From Liopterus haemorrhoidalis (Eukaryota > Arthropoda > Insecta > Coleoptera > Dytiscidae), in the NCBI GenBank assembly GCA_963971575.1, contig OZ020622.1, positions 10,826,279-10,890,278 on the forward strand: a stretch of 64,000 nt of DNA, read 5' to 3'. Positions 12,116 through 23,450 of the stretch are shown here, piece by piece. The translations under genes and the position numbers were made by a program. The notes under the pieces are model-generated. The model did not search any database and had not been told where the DNA came from. It worked only from the letters and a program-made list of their open reading frames with translations. Position 1 is the first letter of the stretch. Each line of letters starts with the position of its first letter.

Positions 12116-12758
12116 AAGTCTGTAGATTTCAAAAATTCAAACCACATTTCCCTATATTTTAAGTTTTTAAATTTAAGTCACATTTTAAAACGTCGTAAAG
12201 TGATTAGTTGCAAAGCGGGTTATGCCTTTGTGACCAATCATTCATCTGTCACTGTCAGTCTGTCTATTCTTTGCCACTGTTAGTCTTTTTGTCTCACTCA
12301 CAAAATCGATTCCGACGCAAACCCCAAAAAATCTTGTTCCATTATTTTTTTCTCGGTATCTTAATAAATATATTACCACAGTCGCCATTCAAAATTTCCC
12401 TCAAGAAATATAATACTGTAGATTAAATTTAAATTTATTTATTTACTTTACGTGACATTTTTGTAATTTTACGTGACCTGGTTCCACTTTCCTAAATTAA
12501 GTTGTCAGAATCTTTTCTTGAGATAACTTTATATAATTGAAGTAAAAGTTGCGGCAAAATTAAATACTAATTTTGTTTTCCACAGAAAATAAACGAATTT
12601 ATTTTTGGTATCTTAGCACACACGTAAAGATAATTTACTTTGCCACAAATTGGCAAAAAATGTAGAAAATGAGGTTGCACACATTTTGATAACGAAAATT
12701 TTTTTTAAAGTAGGAGTAAATAACGACAAAATCTTATGGTGATAAGAAAATTTAGTTA
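12116..12758. other. no gene seen
   Basis: AT-rich sequence. A short ATTTCAAAAATTCAAACC block near 12127 is shared with the tandem array at 28330-29000. Confidence 0.5.
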
Positions 12759-12766
12759 GAAGAGAG

Positions 12767-13075
12767 TAGGGTATAGAAAGCTCCATTGTTTAAAGCTCGA
12801 TTAAGCTCGAGCTCGAGCTCGATATTTCTTTCGAGCTTTCGAGTTTTGAGTTTAAAATACATTACCATTATAAGTACACCATACATAAAATAAATAGCCG
12901 AATGATTTAAAGATAATTTCTTCAAAATTTATTCAAATATTCTTATTTATAAAATAATTTAAAGATAATTTTTTCAAAATTTATTCAAATATTCTTATTT
13001 ATAAAATAATGTTTTAAGAAAATTACCCAAAACCATCGAGCCTCGAACTCGAGTCTAGGCTCATCCCAAACCCTA
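12767..13075. mobile_element. hAT-type MITE with 8-bp duplication
   Basis: A 309-bp element beginning TAGGGTATAG and ending CCCAAACCCTA. It is flanked by perfect 8-bp repeats GAAGAGAG (12759-12766 and 13076-13083). Subterminal CTCGAGCTCGAG clusters occur at both ends. Two tandem copies of a ~50-bp AT-rich unit fill the middle (12909-13008). It is too short to encode a transposase. Confidence 0.85.
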
Positions 13076-13083
13076 GAAGAGAG

Positions 13084-13389
13084 TGCGCTAAAAAAATTGT
13101 TGTTAAATGTGAATTTTCACACATTTCAGGGTTTTGAAGATATTTAGTAAGTGATAACAAATTGTGGATTCATATTAATAAAGAATAGCAATCGTACTTG
13201 ATATGATTGTATCAAGACCCAGCAATAGCTATCTAGTTCTAATCAGTCAGATAAATATTCGATAAGTTTCGAAATAATTATTAGATTAAAAATTCCTGTA
13301 GTACTATTCTGGTTCACATTAATATGTATCATTCAGAATTTTTCTACATTTTTAGATTAACTCCCTTGAGTTAAAGGGGGTGGGGAAAT
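13084..13389. other. no gene seen
   Basis: AT-rich spacer. The phrase ACACATTTCAGGGTTTTG recurs near 53020. Confidence 0.5.
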
Positions 13390-13620
13390 TGATTTTTAGG
13401 GTTTTGTAGGTATGATCAAAAAACCCTTATACGTTCATCTGTCCTTTGTCTGTCTGTCTGTTCGGTAAAAATTGTAGCCAAACGGCTAAACCTAGAGAGT
13501 TGAAATTTCGCATGCTTATACAACACTTTGACCCGCACATAGGAAGAATACTAAAACATCTAAAAAATATTTCCCCTAAAAATATAAACAAATATGTGCT
13601 CATCGAAAAAAAATAATATT
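13390..13620 (+). repeat. dispersed repeat, TGTCTGTCTGT family, copy 1
   Basis: The block from GGGTTTTGTAGGTATGA through the TCTG tract to TTGTAGCCAAACGGCT recurs at 30390-30620 in the same orientation and at 58140-58390 inverted. No coding capacity is evident. Confidence 0.7.
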
Positions 13621-13719
13621 TATTTTAAATTGTGAATAGGGAAGTCTTTCAAATGAAAGTCTTTAGTACGTGAATTAACGATCAATATTTTGAAAAATAA
13701 ATTATTTTGATGTGATTTT

Positions 13720-13925
13720 TGCCAAAATTGTGTAAAAAAATTTGTCCCACACACTGTAGCCCAGATGGTTAAAACTAAAAATCTGAAAAAAATCTAAGTA
13801 ATGTACATTGGTGTGAACCGGAATAGTACAATAGGAATTTTTGATCAGATTATGTTTTCGGGAAATAACGCATTTTTTGTGTTGTTTGGTTGACGATGTA
13901 CAAAAATTATAGTTATGTAACACAC
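13720..13925 (+). repeat. dispersed repeat related to 32720-33080
   Basis: Shares ACTAAAAATCTGAAAAAAA and GGAATTTTTGATCAGA with two degenerate copies at 32720-33080. Confidence 0.6.
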
Positions 13926-13937
13926 TGTACTAAAAGG

Positions 13938-14012
13938 CGTATCCTGGTCTAATGGTTAGCTTGCTCACTTGCTACCCAGCAAACACGGGTTCCCTCCCGG
14001 GCAGAGAAGACA
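13938..14012 (+). repeat. tRNA-like sequence, pseudogene or SINE head
   Basis: Box A-like TGGTCTAATGG and box B-like GGGTTCCCTCC lie about 35 bases apart, with a T-arm stem CGGG/CCCG. The anticodon arm does not fold into a standard 5-bp stem with a 7-base loop, so a functional tRNA is unlikely. Confidence 0.45.
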
Positions 14013-15059
14013 ATTTTATTGTTTGTTTTTTTTTCCATTTTTATTTTGTTTAAATTATTTTGTTAAAATTCTAGTTATATTTAGGCAAATGTTGCATTTA
14101 ATTTGTAAGAGCGTAAATTTAATAACCAGTTGGAATTGTTGGATTATATTTTCATTATATGTGTCATGTATACGAAACCAGAGAGTGTATGACTTAAAAC
14201 AACCAATGGAAGCCATAGACGCAGTTGTCAAAATTTTAATGAACCTTGCTATATAAGAAAAAAAAAAAAAAATACTGAACATATTTAGAAACCTAAATAA
14301 TGGTATTAGGTATTCGAATTAAAATTAACAAAAAAATATTTTAACATAAAATTTGTCTTTAAAGCTCTTAGATTTAGAGACGATGAATTATTTAAAAACA
14401 ATCGTTCATTTTCCCGTGATTACTACAAAGCAAAATTTGTTCTACACACTCAGCATGCCGCATTCACTTATTATATACCTGCGAAACTGTGCAATGTGTG
14501 AAAATACACACTTCATATCAATTTTTTAATCGAACATTATAATATTATGCAAGTAACTAAAACACCGTTAACAAAGATCAAGCTTGCCAAAATTGCCAAA
14601 AAACCTAACCTGGGATACATCTGTAACCTGGTTAGCCTTATGAGAGTTAAAACGCTTCATAATGCTACCCTGGATATTTTGATCAAATACCGGCGTTTTT
14701 ATAATAAAGTTTGTGCTTTTCAATTGTATCCTTTGTTCTTCTAAACTCATCATTTATGAATTTCATCAGGATATGGAAAAACTTCATATAACTTAATTTT
14801 AAAAATGAGATTTTAAATATAAAATTGTTTTCTCTTCATGTTTCTTTATATTAAAAATTTTCTCCACTTCATGAATAGTATGATTATATTAAATTAAATT
14901 TATATTCTGTTTAAAAGTCAAAAGGCAGTTAATTAATATTCCAGGGGAATAGAAAAATAATTAGAATTTATTTAAATGAAAATATATTTCTAGCCACATA
15001 GTTAAGGGATAGTATTTTGTTTAACAAGCATATGATGCTATGAGGATGAAATTTACCAC
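14013..15059. other. no gene seen; one shared repeat
   Basis: Segment 14255-14355 (AATACTGAACATATTTAG onward) recurs at 38540-38640. The rest is AT-rich with no recognisable family. Confidence 0.55.
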
Positions 15060-15500
15060 CTGAACCATAGCTGAGGATTGTAATAATAAGGTTACAAAGA
15101 ATGAATGAACAAGAACTGGGCCCAGAGTAATAGAACGCATGATCGACATTCAACAAAGGGAGCAGAAAACAAAAACAAAAGAGTCAAGGTACAACAGCAA
15201 ATATAAAAAGATCTGAATGCTAAGCAAACCACAATATTTGACAGAAAAGAGAAGTAGAGAGAAGAAAAAAGTGATAGCAAGATTTAGATGTGGAAATGAG
15301 TAAAGGGACAACAATTTTGGCAAAAAAAAACGTCGAACATTTGTTGGAAGAGTGTGGAGAAAGAAGAAGTAGATCTGAAACGAGAAAGGAAATTTGGGGG
15401 AAACAGGAAGAGAGTATGAATTGATGAAAGAAGTGAAAACCAGAAGAGAGGAATTTAAAGAAAGGAGTCAATAGCAATAAAAAGAGAAGGAAATTAAATT
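15060..15500 (+). pseudogene. degenerate non-LTR retrotransposon tail
   Basis: A disrupted frame reads ARFRCGNE at about 15279-15300, followed by a degraded HLLEEC cysteine-histidine segment. This matches the order in the 1945-2880 copy. Multiple stops and frameshifts. Plus-strand orientation. Confidence 0.65.
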
Positions 15501-15540
15501 TTAAGCCGTAAGTTTTTTTTTTATTCAGGGAAAATCTTTT

Positions 15541-16130
15541 ATAGACACCAATCTGGTAGTGTCGGAATCTCCTTCATTGGTCCTACCGACTAAAAACCCT
15601 GCTTGCCACTTTTTTCCCACCAAGGAACTATCTGTGGTGATTTTCATCTTGGAGGGAACAGGCTAGCTCAACCTATCCTCACATTCCCCTATTCTGTCTT
15701 TCTCGCTCGTCTGTCTACTTCCTCTTCATGATGGCTGACAGCATCTGTCGCACCGTTTCCCAGTTTTCCCTGGAGTGCAGTATAACCTGGACCATGTTGT
15801 CGGGTGTCAGATTTTCTCCTGTTATCGTGTATGCTCGCAATCTTTCTGTTGTCCATCTTCCGCATATGAATAATGTATGTTCGGCTGTATCGACTGCGCC
15901 GCAGAAGGTACAGTCGTCGTCCTGGTCCTTCCTAATCCTCAGGGTGAAGGACTTAAAAGACCCATGAGTTGTCAGGGCTTGCGTGACATAGTAGTCTATG
16001 TTCCTGAACTTGCAGGCCAGTCACTCTGGTATGTTGAGGATGAGCCTTTTTGTCCATTGTCCTTTGTTCTGATTCCTGGACCACTCCTCCTGCCATTTCT
16101 CCACCGAATGTGTTCTGGCAGCATTTCTCA
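15541..16130 (-). pseudogene. R1-like non-LTR retrotransposon C-terminus
   Basis: Read on the minus strand, the frame contains ALTTHGSFKSFTLRIRKDQ, then CTFCGAVDTAEHTLFIC (C-x2-C-x7-H-x4-C) followed by RWTTERLRAY. This is the classic C-terminal layout of R1-clade ORF2. The frame ends at a stop near 15716 (after IMKRK). The remaining sequence to 15541 may be 3' UTR. The RT and endonuclease domains are absent. GC content is higher than in the flanks, consistent with a relatively young insertion. Confidence 0.8.
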
Positions 16131-16149
16131 CCTCAGATCCCCCTCCGGC

Positions 16150-16205
16150 AAAAAATCTCGCGGATCAGCAAAAAAATCTGGCGGACCGGCGGTTGGGAAA
16201 CACTG
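16150..16205. mobile_element. hAT MITE right-end fragment
   Basis: Ends with GCGGACCGGCGGTTGGGAAACACTG-like sequence, matching the right terminus of the complete element at 26645-26934. The left end is missing. Confidence 0.6.
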
Positions 16206-17404
16206 GTTTAGTAAGCGATTGGTCAGCGGGTAGTCAGCGGTGGTCAGCGGTCGGTCAGCGACAGAATACAGACTTCCAGATTTATTTATATATAGATTTT
16301 CAAAATCAAATAATTATGAGAAAAATTATATTTGATAATTTTTGAGATTTTTTTATATATATTTTTTTTATCTATGAGATAACTTGATATATCTTGGTCG
16401 TTTTGGTTATTTTAAACAATCTTATACTTCGGTATATCTCGATGTTGGTAGGTAAAAAGAATAATTTCGTTCTAATAAGTTAGCGATTATAGGTACAAAA
16501 AAATAAAAAATAAATGTGAGATGAAATGTTATGTGTTCAGTTGACTTATGTTCATCTGTCGCTATGATAATATATCACAGTGTTCATTTGTCGTGTGTTA
16601 AAATGTATCTATGTTCATCTGTCGCATGTTAATCTGTCCATGCTAAAGTGTCGCATATTATTCTGTCGTATGTTCAAATGTCGTGGAACCACATAAAGTA
16701 TATATAAAATATTTAATAATATAAATATCTATCTCTCTCTCTCTCTCTGGAATACATTATAGCTCAGTACAGCTTGCCCTTGATGTTTCTAAACAAGAGT
16801 CTTTTATTTTAAAAATATTCGAGTTTCTTGTTTTCTTAATGACTATATTTCTAACAATTTTCTAAACTCAAATTTAAATCACACTAAGGTTAAATTATTC
16901 AAGGATTCACTAGGGTTAAACTTGTCAATTTTTTTATTCCAATAGCACAGCTTGTTAGCTCCAAACTGTCCTTTACCCCAAACAGATGGCACTAGTTGTT
17001 GAATTAATATCAAGAACAGTGCAGCATTAATTATAGCACTTTAAAGTAATGATCGAATTCTCTCTGGTACAGTTTCGAAATTTGATTAATTAGAAATATC
17101 TGTTGTTTAGATATCAAGTATTGTATTGCTTCATTATATTTAATTGGAATTGTATGTTTGGGCAATTTCTTGACAGTTTTAATTTGTGAGTAAATATAAA
17201 TTGGCGAAAAATAATGTTACTGAATAAATAAAATAAAAACACACAGTGTATAATTAAGTGTATTCGGTTAAAAAAGTTACATATATGTTACGGCCAGTGA
17301 CAGGTTTGGTCACATAAAATGGATTATGACGTCTATAACCGGCCAATGACGTCACTGGCACGTATATTGGGAAATGTTGCTCTTGAAAAAATATATGATC
17401 AATG
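16206..17404. other. no gene; short imperfect repeats
   Basis: 16206-16262 holds several GGTCAGCG repeats. 16540-16690 holds about eight variants of TTCATCTGTCGC at roughly 17-25-base spacing. A TC dinucleotide run lies at 16731-16747. No gene recognised. Confidence 0.6.
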
Positions 17405-17406
17405 TA

Positions 17407-17593
17407 GGTAATTAGGTTAGGTTTGGTTAGTAAAAATCTAGAACAGCAAAAGCCGAAAGGATCAAAGTAATCTTAAAGAAGTTTATGTAAAAAAGACTAT
17501 TTTTTGTTCGGTTTTTACACCAACTTTTCAAACTTCGAGCTTTTCGGCTTCTGCTGTCCTAGATTTTTACTAACTAAACCTAACTTAATTACC
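17407..17593. mobile_element. TA-flanked MITE with long inverted repeats
   Basis: A 187-bp element, flanked by TA on both sides, with about 55-base terminal inverted repeats (GGTAATTAGGTTAGG at the ends, AGCCGAAAG at the inner edge). No coding capacity. Most likely a Tc1/mariner-type MITE. Confidence 0.8.
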
Positions 17594-17776
17594 TAGTTTA
17601 TAGGTACACAGTACTTTATTTATGCCTGTCGGAAAATGTTACATTAGCCGCCGAAAATGGTTGACGTTAATAGCCGGACGATGTCGAGATTGGCCATTCA
17701 TTCGGAAAATTAATCATTGTCGTCTTTGTCCGATTACGATCATCGGCCGTAACACACACACACACATATATATATA

Positions 17777-18539
17777 CGAGGTGTGTAAATTAAGTAACCG
17801 GACTGATTTTAAATTTTTTTATTCGAATAGAATTAAAATTCAATATTGTCTCCCTCAAAATAACTTCCTTGGGAAGCCACACAGCGCTGGAGACGTTTGA
17901 ATGTTTTCGAGTGTCCCAAAATGACGTCCATTGAGTTGATTTTTCAATCTTAGAAAGAGGAAAAAGTCACAAGGACTCAAATCAGGTGAATAAGAAGGCT
18001 GAGGAGCCACAGGAATGTTTTTACTAGCCAAAAACTCTTTTATTGAAATTTGCGGTTTTTTTCATTGGTCAAAATTTGATGAACGGTAGTGTGAGTCAAA
18101 TTCAACTCTTCCCCGATCATTCTATCAACCGACGATCTGAATGCACAAGATCCCGGATTCTGTCGACATTCTAATCGTTTCTTGAAGATGAAGGCCTTCC
18201 GCTGCGTGATTCATCTTTAATCAACTCTCTTCCTTCTGAAAAACCACCAAAAAACCTGGGTCTTTGACAAAACACTGTCTCCGTAGACCTGCTGAAGTTT
18301 TGCAAAAGTTTCCGTTGCACTATACCCAAATCTGAAGCAAAACCGGATAACACACCGTTGCTCGAAATGAATGTCACTCAATTTTAGAACGCACTGGAAA
18401 AAACTGAAAAAAATCGCTACGGACAACAAAATAACTATAGTGAGTTCAAACTCGTACTGAAGGCGTATCACTTGTTAAACTGCCGCCCCTCCAAGTCCCA
18501 GTAGTGTTACCAGTCCGGTTACTAAATTTGCACACCTCG
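17777..18539 (-). mobile_element. internally deleted mariner
   Basis: A 763-bp element with ITRs CGAGGTGTGTAAATTAAG (left) and CGAGGTGTGCAAATTTAG (right, read backwards), flanked by TA at both ends. On the minus strand the N-terminal HTH of a mariner transposase is readable in two frames (IRFCFRFGYSATETFAKLQ, then LSKTQVFWWF and SGRPSSS). The catalytic core is mostly deleted, although sequence near the left end still matches a mariner C-terminus. It cannot make active transposase. Confidence 0.85.
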
Positions 18540-18925
18540 TATAAGTATAAATGGTAGATTTATTAATTTTTAGATGCATTTTTCTCGTTGGTATTAAATT
18601 AAATTGCGAAACTTAAAGCAGATTAAGTAAACTTTGCCATACTCTATAACTTTTCTAATAAAGCTTATTTAATATTGGAGGACATTTTTGTAAATCAGCG
18701 CTGACAATCGGTACCGAAAACATGCGTACTGGGTTACTGGTTGAGCACACGCTAAACGCTGATATTGCATGTGACACTGACAGATGACATAACCTATATA
18801 TTGAAGTTTTTATTTATTGTTTCCTATTTATCGTCCATTTTTTAATTATAACGGCCTAGCATAGAGTGAACGCTAGTTTTGAAAGTGTATATTTCGTATA
18901 TTGGCTCAATTATATGTTGAAATAA
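18540..18925. other. no gene seen
   Basis: Contains ATCAGCGCTGAC near 18695, also present as a related motif near 19105 and 19250, possibly marking the ends of the Harbinger-like remnant that follows. Confidence 0.45.
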
Positions 18926-18931
18926 GTGAAA

Positions 18932-19165
18932 ATGGCGAGTTCTGATTCATCTTTGGATGAGTTGTTTCTAACAGAATCACTATTAAAAATGGAACCAAAA
19001 AGAAAAGGTATACATGCAATAAACCAAGAGAGACGTAAATATGGGGAATACCACCAACTTTTTCCTCAATTAAAAGAAGATGATGCAAGATTTTTTAAAT
19101 ATTTTTTTGATTCGGCGCTGACAACAAGCTGCTTAAACTGCTTAGACGTTTCGGTAAGCGGGTAG
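18932..19165 (+). pseudogene. PIF/Harbinger-like transposase N-terminal fragment
   Basis: ATG at 18932 opens about 77 codons including IHAINQERRKYGEYHQLFPQ and DDARFFKYF. This resembles the conserved N-terminal block of insect Harbinger (HARBI1-like) transposases, which leads to FRMS. Here the frame departs from the family right after KYF and soon ends. The DDE catalytic domain is absent. Confidence 0.55.
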
Positions 19166-19439
19166 CCTACACCGACCGGCGCCGACCAGTACACAGCGTG
19201 TGCGGTTATATTTAAAAACATGGACAGATACTGCGGCAGATCAGCGCTTGTTGCCAGTAAAGCCGGTGCCGGCTTTCTGCATGTTCGCGGCCATACTCAC
19301 CTTAAAAATTTATGGTGTAGATGGTTTAGATCCTGCAATTCATGATTATTCCGAAAGACGATTGATTGTGAGTTTTTAAAAAGTGGAAGGAAAAAATGGC
19401 CAAGTGTATTATTGTTAAAGGGAGGTGCTTTGGACATAT
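19166..19439. other. no gene seen
   Basis: GC-richer than the surroundings up to about 19300, with CGGCGCCGACC and GCCGGTGCCGGC blocks. Probably part of the TIR-bearing remnant on its left. Confidence 0.4.
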
Positions 19440-19560
19440 TCTTCTTCTTATTCTTCATGAGCCTTCATTTATCCAGTTTTGAACATAGGCCTCCCCCATT
19501 TCTTTCCATTCCTCTCTGTTGTTTGTAAATCTATACCATGCAATTCCAGCATGTCGCTTT
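19440..19560 (-). pseudogene. RTE-like retrotransposon tail fragment
   Basis: Read on the minus strand: AGIAWYRFTNNREEWKEMG followed by EAYVQNWINEGS and a stop. This is the usual C-terminal signature (rW..lgeayvq.W) of RTE-type LINEs. About 40 codons only. Confidence 0.6.
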
Positions 19561-20689
19561 GCACCTATTTAAAATAAAATCTTAAAAAATATGAACCATT
19601 TGACTTATTTTCAATAATCCTAGCATGATCCTTGTATAAAGTCTTAATCCACCAATAACTGTCTTCTCTACCATTGCTAGTTTAGTAAATGCTAGTTTAC
19701 AACATAATGGATATAATGGTTGAATAATAATTTGGTGAACCCTACCAAGATATTGTCATCTCTCTAAGATTCTCTTCGCTAAAAGCTATCCCGAGTATTT
19801 CACAACTGACATAAATTGAGTCTGTTGGAAAAATTTACAAAGAGGATATGATACTGTAGTTGACAGGTTTCAAAAACAATAAAAAACTATCCAGTACAAT
19901 GTGCAGCCACGTTTTGTCATAACAAGCACCATGTTGAAAAACCCTAATTAACAAAATTGAAAAAAATAATAAAAGCATTATTAAAAAGTTTTTGTAAATA
20001 CAGCATTCAATTAATTTTAAATAAGGTTGTAGTAAGCTTAATACGCAAACAATGCTTTTATGAAGATCAAGGCAAAAGGACAACAAGTTTTTTTTATGAA
20101 AACAATAAAGACAATGGTCTAAGCAGGTCAAGTGGCGTGGAGGGCTCTTTTTAATGGCTCTTTTTTGAATAGTCACAATTAGCTAATTGTTCTTTTAAAT
20201 ATTTTATTGTATTTGATACTATAGTTTGAAGGGTCATCCACATACTTTCTTTCTAAAATTCGCGAGCGGACTGAGCCTGAAAAACCCTCTAAGTTCACCA
20301 GGTGGTTGCCATGATTATTTTTGACTTAAGAGTAAGAGTGTTTTGAATTAAAGTCTGCATTTTACTTAACCTACGTTTAATTTATGAAGTTAAATTTAAA
20401 ATACATAGTTACACAAACTGTTAACGATGGCTATAATTAACCCCATGAGAGTCAAAATAAAAAACCTAAAAAGTACTTAAACACCTCAAACCTCATAGGG
20501 TTTAATACCGTTTTCGAGGTGCAGTTTACACCAGTAATAAAATATTCACAATTAATACCATACAAGTTTTAGTCTAAGCACTGCCGCGATACCGGGTTTC
20601 TCAACTAAACGTATAGGAGGTTCCTCTGAATACTATGGTGCCCAAAAAGAATTAGGGGAAGCCGGGGCATAATGGGTTCCCTGCGTAGG
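19561..20689. other. no gene seen
   Basis: AT-rich; short frames without family resemblance. Confidence 0.55.
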
Positions 20690-21236
20690 GGACAACCGGA
20701 GCAGAGTTGTTCGTCAGAAACATGAAGCATATCATCCCGATTGCTTGAAAAGGAATGTGAAATTTCCAGCATCTGTCATGTGTGGGGGTTCAATTTCTGC
20801 AAGAGGTGTAGGAAAACTTTATCGATGGAATTGTTAACACAACCAAATATTTAAGTATTTTAGAGGAGTCTCTGTTGCCAACTATGGAACATGTATAGAG
20901 AAAGTATGTAATCTCTGGGGAGGATTTTATTTTTCAACAAGATGGAGCCGCTTGCCATACGTCAAAAAAATCTTTGAAATGGTTCCGTGATCATTCTGTT
21001 CCACTTTTAGAGTGGGTTTCAAGTAGCCCAGACTTATCCCCCATCGAGACACTTTGGCACGAAATGAAAAAATGATTGCATATAACACCGGATAGAACAA
21101 TTCCAGAATTAAGACTAAAGCTTCAAGAAATATGGGATAATTTTACTCCTCGACAATGCCAAGACCTTGTAGATACTATGCCTAGAAGAATAAATGCCGT
21201 TATAAAAATGAAAGGTGACGTTACCCAGTGGTAACT
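20690..21236 (+). pseudogene. Tc1-like transposase (DD34E), 5'-truncated and broken
   Basis: Readable pieces include VRQKHEAYHPDCLKRNVKF, then ISARGVGKL, then FQQDGAACHTS and SSPDLSPIETLWHEMKK. 34 residues separate the aspartate of QQDGA from the glutamate of PIET, which makes it DD34E. Frameshifts lie near 20820 and 20930 and a stop follows EMKK. The last frame ends at TAA after DVTQW (about 21234). The N-terminal DNA-binding half is missing. Confidence 0.8.
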
Positions 21237-21841
21237 TCTGAAATAGGTTTCCAAGTTAATGGCTTTCCAATGGAAATATATTTTTTTTCTTTTTAATTTA
21301 CTTTAATAGTTGTAAAAATTCAAAAATATTTAATTGAAAATAAAATATTACCTAGATTTCATAAGCTATTCGCATTCTGTTAATTGAACACCAATAAGTA
21401 AAAATTTCGTAGCTGGGCCAACTGATAGTGGACAGTAGGGATGGGAAAAAAACATCGATGTATCGAAAACATCGATGTTTGTTTTAAAAACATCGATGTT
21501 TTTACCATCGATGGTCAGCTGGCGATAGTATCGATAAAACATCGATGTCTACTACCGATGTCGATGTTTAAACTTTGAAATTCAGAAACTACCGCTAGAG
21601 GCGCTGGAATCTTAAAAATTTAATTTTTATTAAAATTAGTACACAAAATATAAGCGCCATCTATTGTGTTATAACAATACTAATAGTGTTAGTTCTTATT
21701 CTTCTTAGCAGTTAGCAGAATACGAAAAAATAAGAAGAAACTTTTAATTTTTGCAAATAATGCGAACGACCAACGACGCCAACACAGTTTTTCTTTTTGA
21801 GTCTTGTTGACACTTTCCAATTGTTATTCCTCCAATCCCTG

Positions 21842-21990
21842 GATTTTTGTAAGTTGTCATTAGCTATTTTTTTATATATTGAAGTTGGCTTTTCCTGAAC
21901 AAAATTATCGAAAGCTTCAATTAATGGGTAAAAGTAACTAGAATTGAAAATCTAGTTCCGCCTAAACCAAAGGAACAGACTTTATTTCAT
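21842..21990 (-). mobile_element. partial MITE copy, inverted
   Basis: Matches most of the 182-bp MITE at 22124-22305 in reverse orientation, ending at AGTTCCGCCTAAACC and AAGGAACAGACTT. Its other terminus is missing. Together with 22124-22305 it forms a large fold-back. Confidence 0.75.
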
Positions 21991-22123
21991 CTTAAAAAAG
22001 TATAAAAATAATTGTGTATGACAGTGTTATTTTTATGTTAAATAATATAAAATTAACATTAAGATTACTATATTAGTATTGTAATAAAATCCAATAATTC
22101 ATTTTAGAAATGTAAAAATAATA

Positions 22124-22305
22124 AGGTCTGTTCCTTTGGTTTAGGCGGAACTAGATTTTCAATTCTAGTTACCTTTACCGATTGATTGAAGCTTTTGATC
22201 ATTTTGTTCAGGAAAAGTCAACTTCAATATATAAAAAAATATCTAATGACAAATTACAAAAATGAAAATTGCGGTTAGTTCCGCCTAATCGTTTGGAATA
22301 GACTG
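22124..22305 (+). mobile_element. 182-bp TA-flanked MITE
   Basis: Ends carry GTCTGTTCC..TTTGG and the mirror of CAGTCTATTCCAAACG, each next to a GGCGGAACTA block. TA follows on the right. The element at 54138-54319 has the same length and sequence. The CAGT-type ends and TA target suggest a Tc1/mariner MITE. Confidence 0.8.
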
Positions 22306-22631
22306 TAGGTACAAATTAGGATTATTATATTGGGTATAATAATATTAATGTGAAATTAATTACTATTAAAAAGGAATATTTCTATTTCAAAATCTAATAA
22401 ATGCTTTTTGTGTATTACGTGTTACTTTTTTCGTATTTTATCTTTACATTATTAAATAAAACCTATATAATATAAATAAATAGCTTTTTTTATTATTAAT
22501 AAACCATCGATGTTTCCGATACATCGATGTTTTTCCTTCGATGTTTTTTCATAATCGATAGTAAGGCGCCGATGTTAACATCGATGTTGAACATCGATGT
22601 TTTGCCTTCGATTTACAACCCTAGTGGACAG

Positions 22632-23292
22632 GGCTCGTATACTGATAACTGTAAACTCAACTAATCACTGAGGGTGTTATTTTAAAATACATTCGTTTTT
22701 ATATTTAAATAATTTGGATATTTTTAACTAATTGAATAATTTTGTTTTGAATAATAATTAAATTTAATTACTGAAATTACAGCTCCCACACAGCTCTCTG
22801 CGGAACAGTTGCAGAGGTAGTTATTTTCATACTATTTATTTTATAAAATTGCGCAATTGCGCAAATTTTATAATATTCTCATGGTGATTTATTTTCTGTT
22901 TTCTTCCATGCCAATCATTTCTTAACTGATTTATTAGGTACGCATATATTTTTTTGTCGTTGGTAAATATTAGATTTTTCAATCGATATACCTACTTATA
23001 ATCATCTTTTAAAATTTATTTCAGGTAAAAAAATTAAGTCTATTATACGTCTGCAATATGTTTACTGAAATATGCTTTTTTTTAAATATTTTATAAGTTA
23101 ATCAAACAAAAAAAATCCAACAAAAAAATTCTTGGAACAAGAAGAGAGATTTCAAGATGAAGAATTTTTTTCGGAGTCTAGGGAGCGTATTTATAATGAT
23201 TCCTATGGTAAGAATTGATATTTTGATTCTGTCCCAACATCTGACACCACTCTTTTAAAAAACTCGGAGATAACCGTAATATCAGGACAAAA
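22632..23292. other. no gene; one palindrome
   Basis: A near-perfect palindrome lies at about 22838-22873, centred on GCGCAATTGCGC with TATAAAATT arms. Otherwise AT-rich. Confidence 0.6.
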
Positions 23293-23450
23293 ATAAGATG
23301 TGTGTAAATTAAGTAACCGGACTGGCAAAATAGCGTTTGATCTGGCAACATTTGGGACGCGGGATTTGGAGGGGTGGCAGGTGAACTTGTGACACGCTTT
23401 CAGTACAAGTTCAGTACAATTGTTCTGATGTTAACGTGTGTTAAAATGTA
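23293..23450 (+). mobile_element. mariner 5'-end fragment
   Basis: GTGTGTAAATTAAGTAACC and the following ~130 bases match the transposase-start end of the mariner at 17777-18539 (its right end read backwards). The rest of the element is gone. Confidence 0.65.

Larger units (their letters stand above)
21436..22623. mobile_element. non-autonomous hAT element with CATCGATG repeats
   Basis: A 1188-bp element starting TAGGGATGGG and ending in the complement of TAGGGTTGTA. It is flanked by perfect 8-bp duplications GTGGACAG (21428-21435 and 22624-22631). About ten CATCGATG-like subterminal motifs sit within 150 bases of each end. No hAT transposase frame is present. MITE sequences are nested in the middle (21842-22305). 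Confidence 0.88.
21399..22643. mobile_element. putative 3' ITR of the Tc1 relic, split by a hAT
   Basis: If the hAT at 21436-22623 and one duplication copy are removed, the flanks join to a sequence that read backwards begins CAGTATACGAGCCC. The CAGT start is typical of Tc1 ends. The matching 5' ITR was not found, so this is tentative. Confidence 0.4.
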
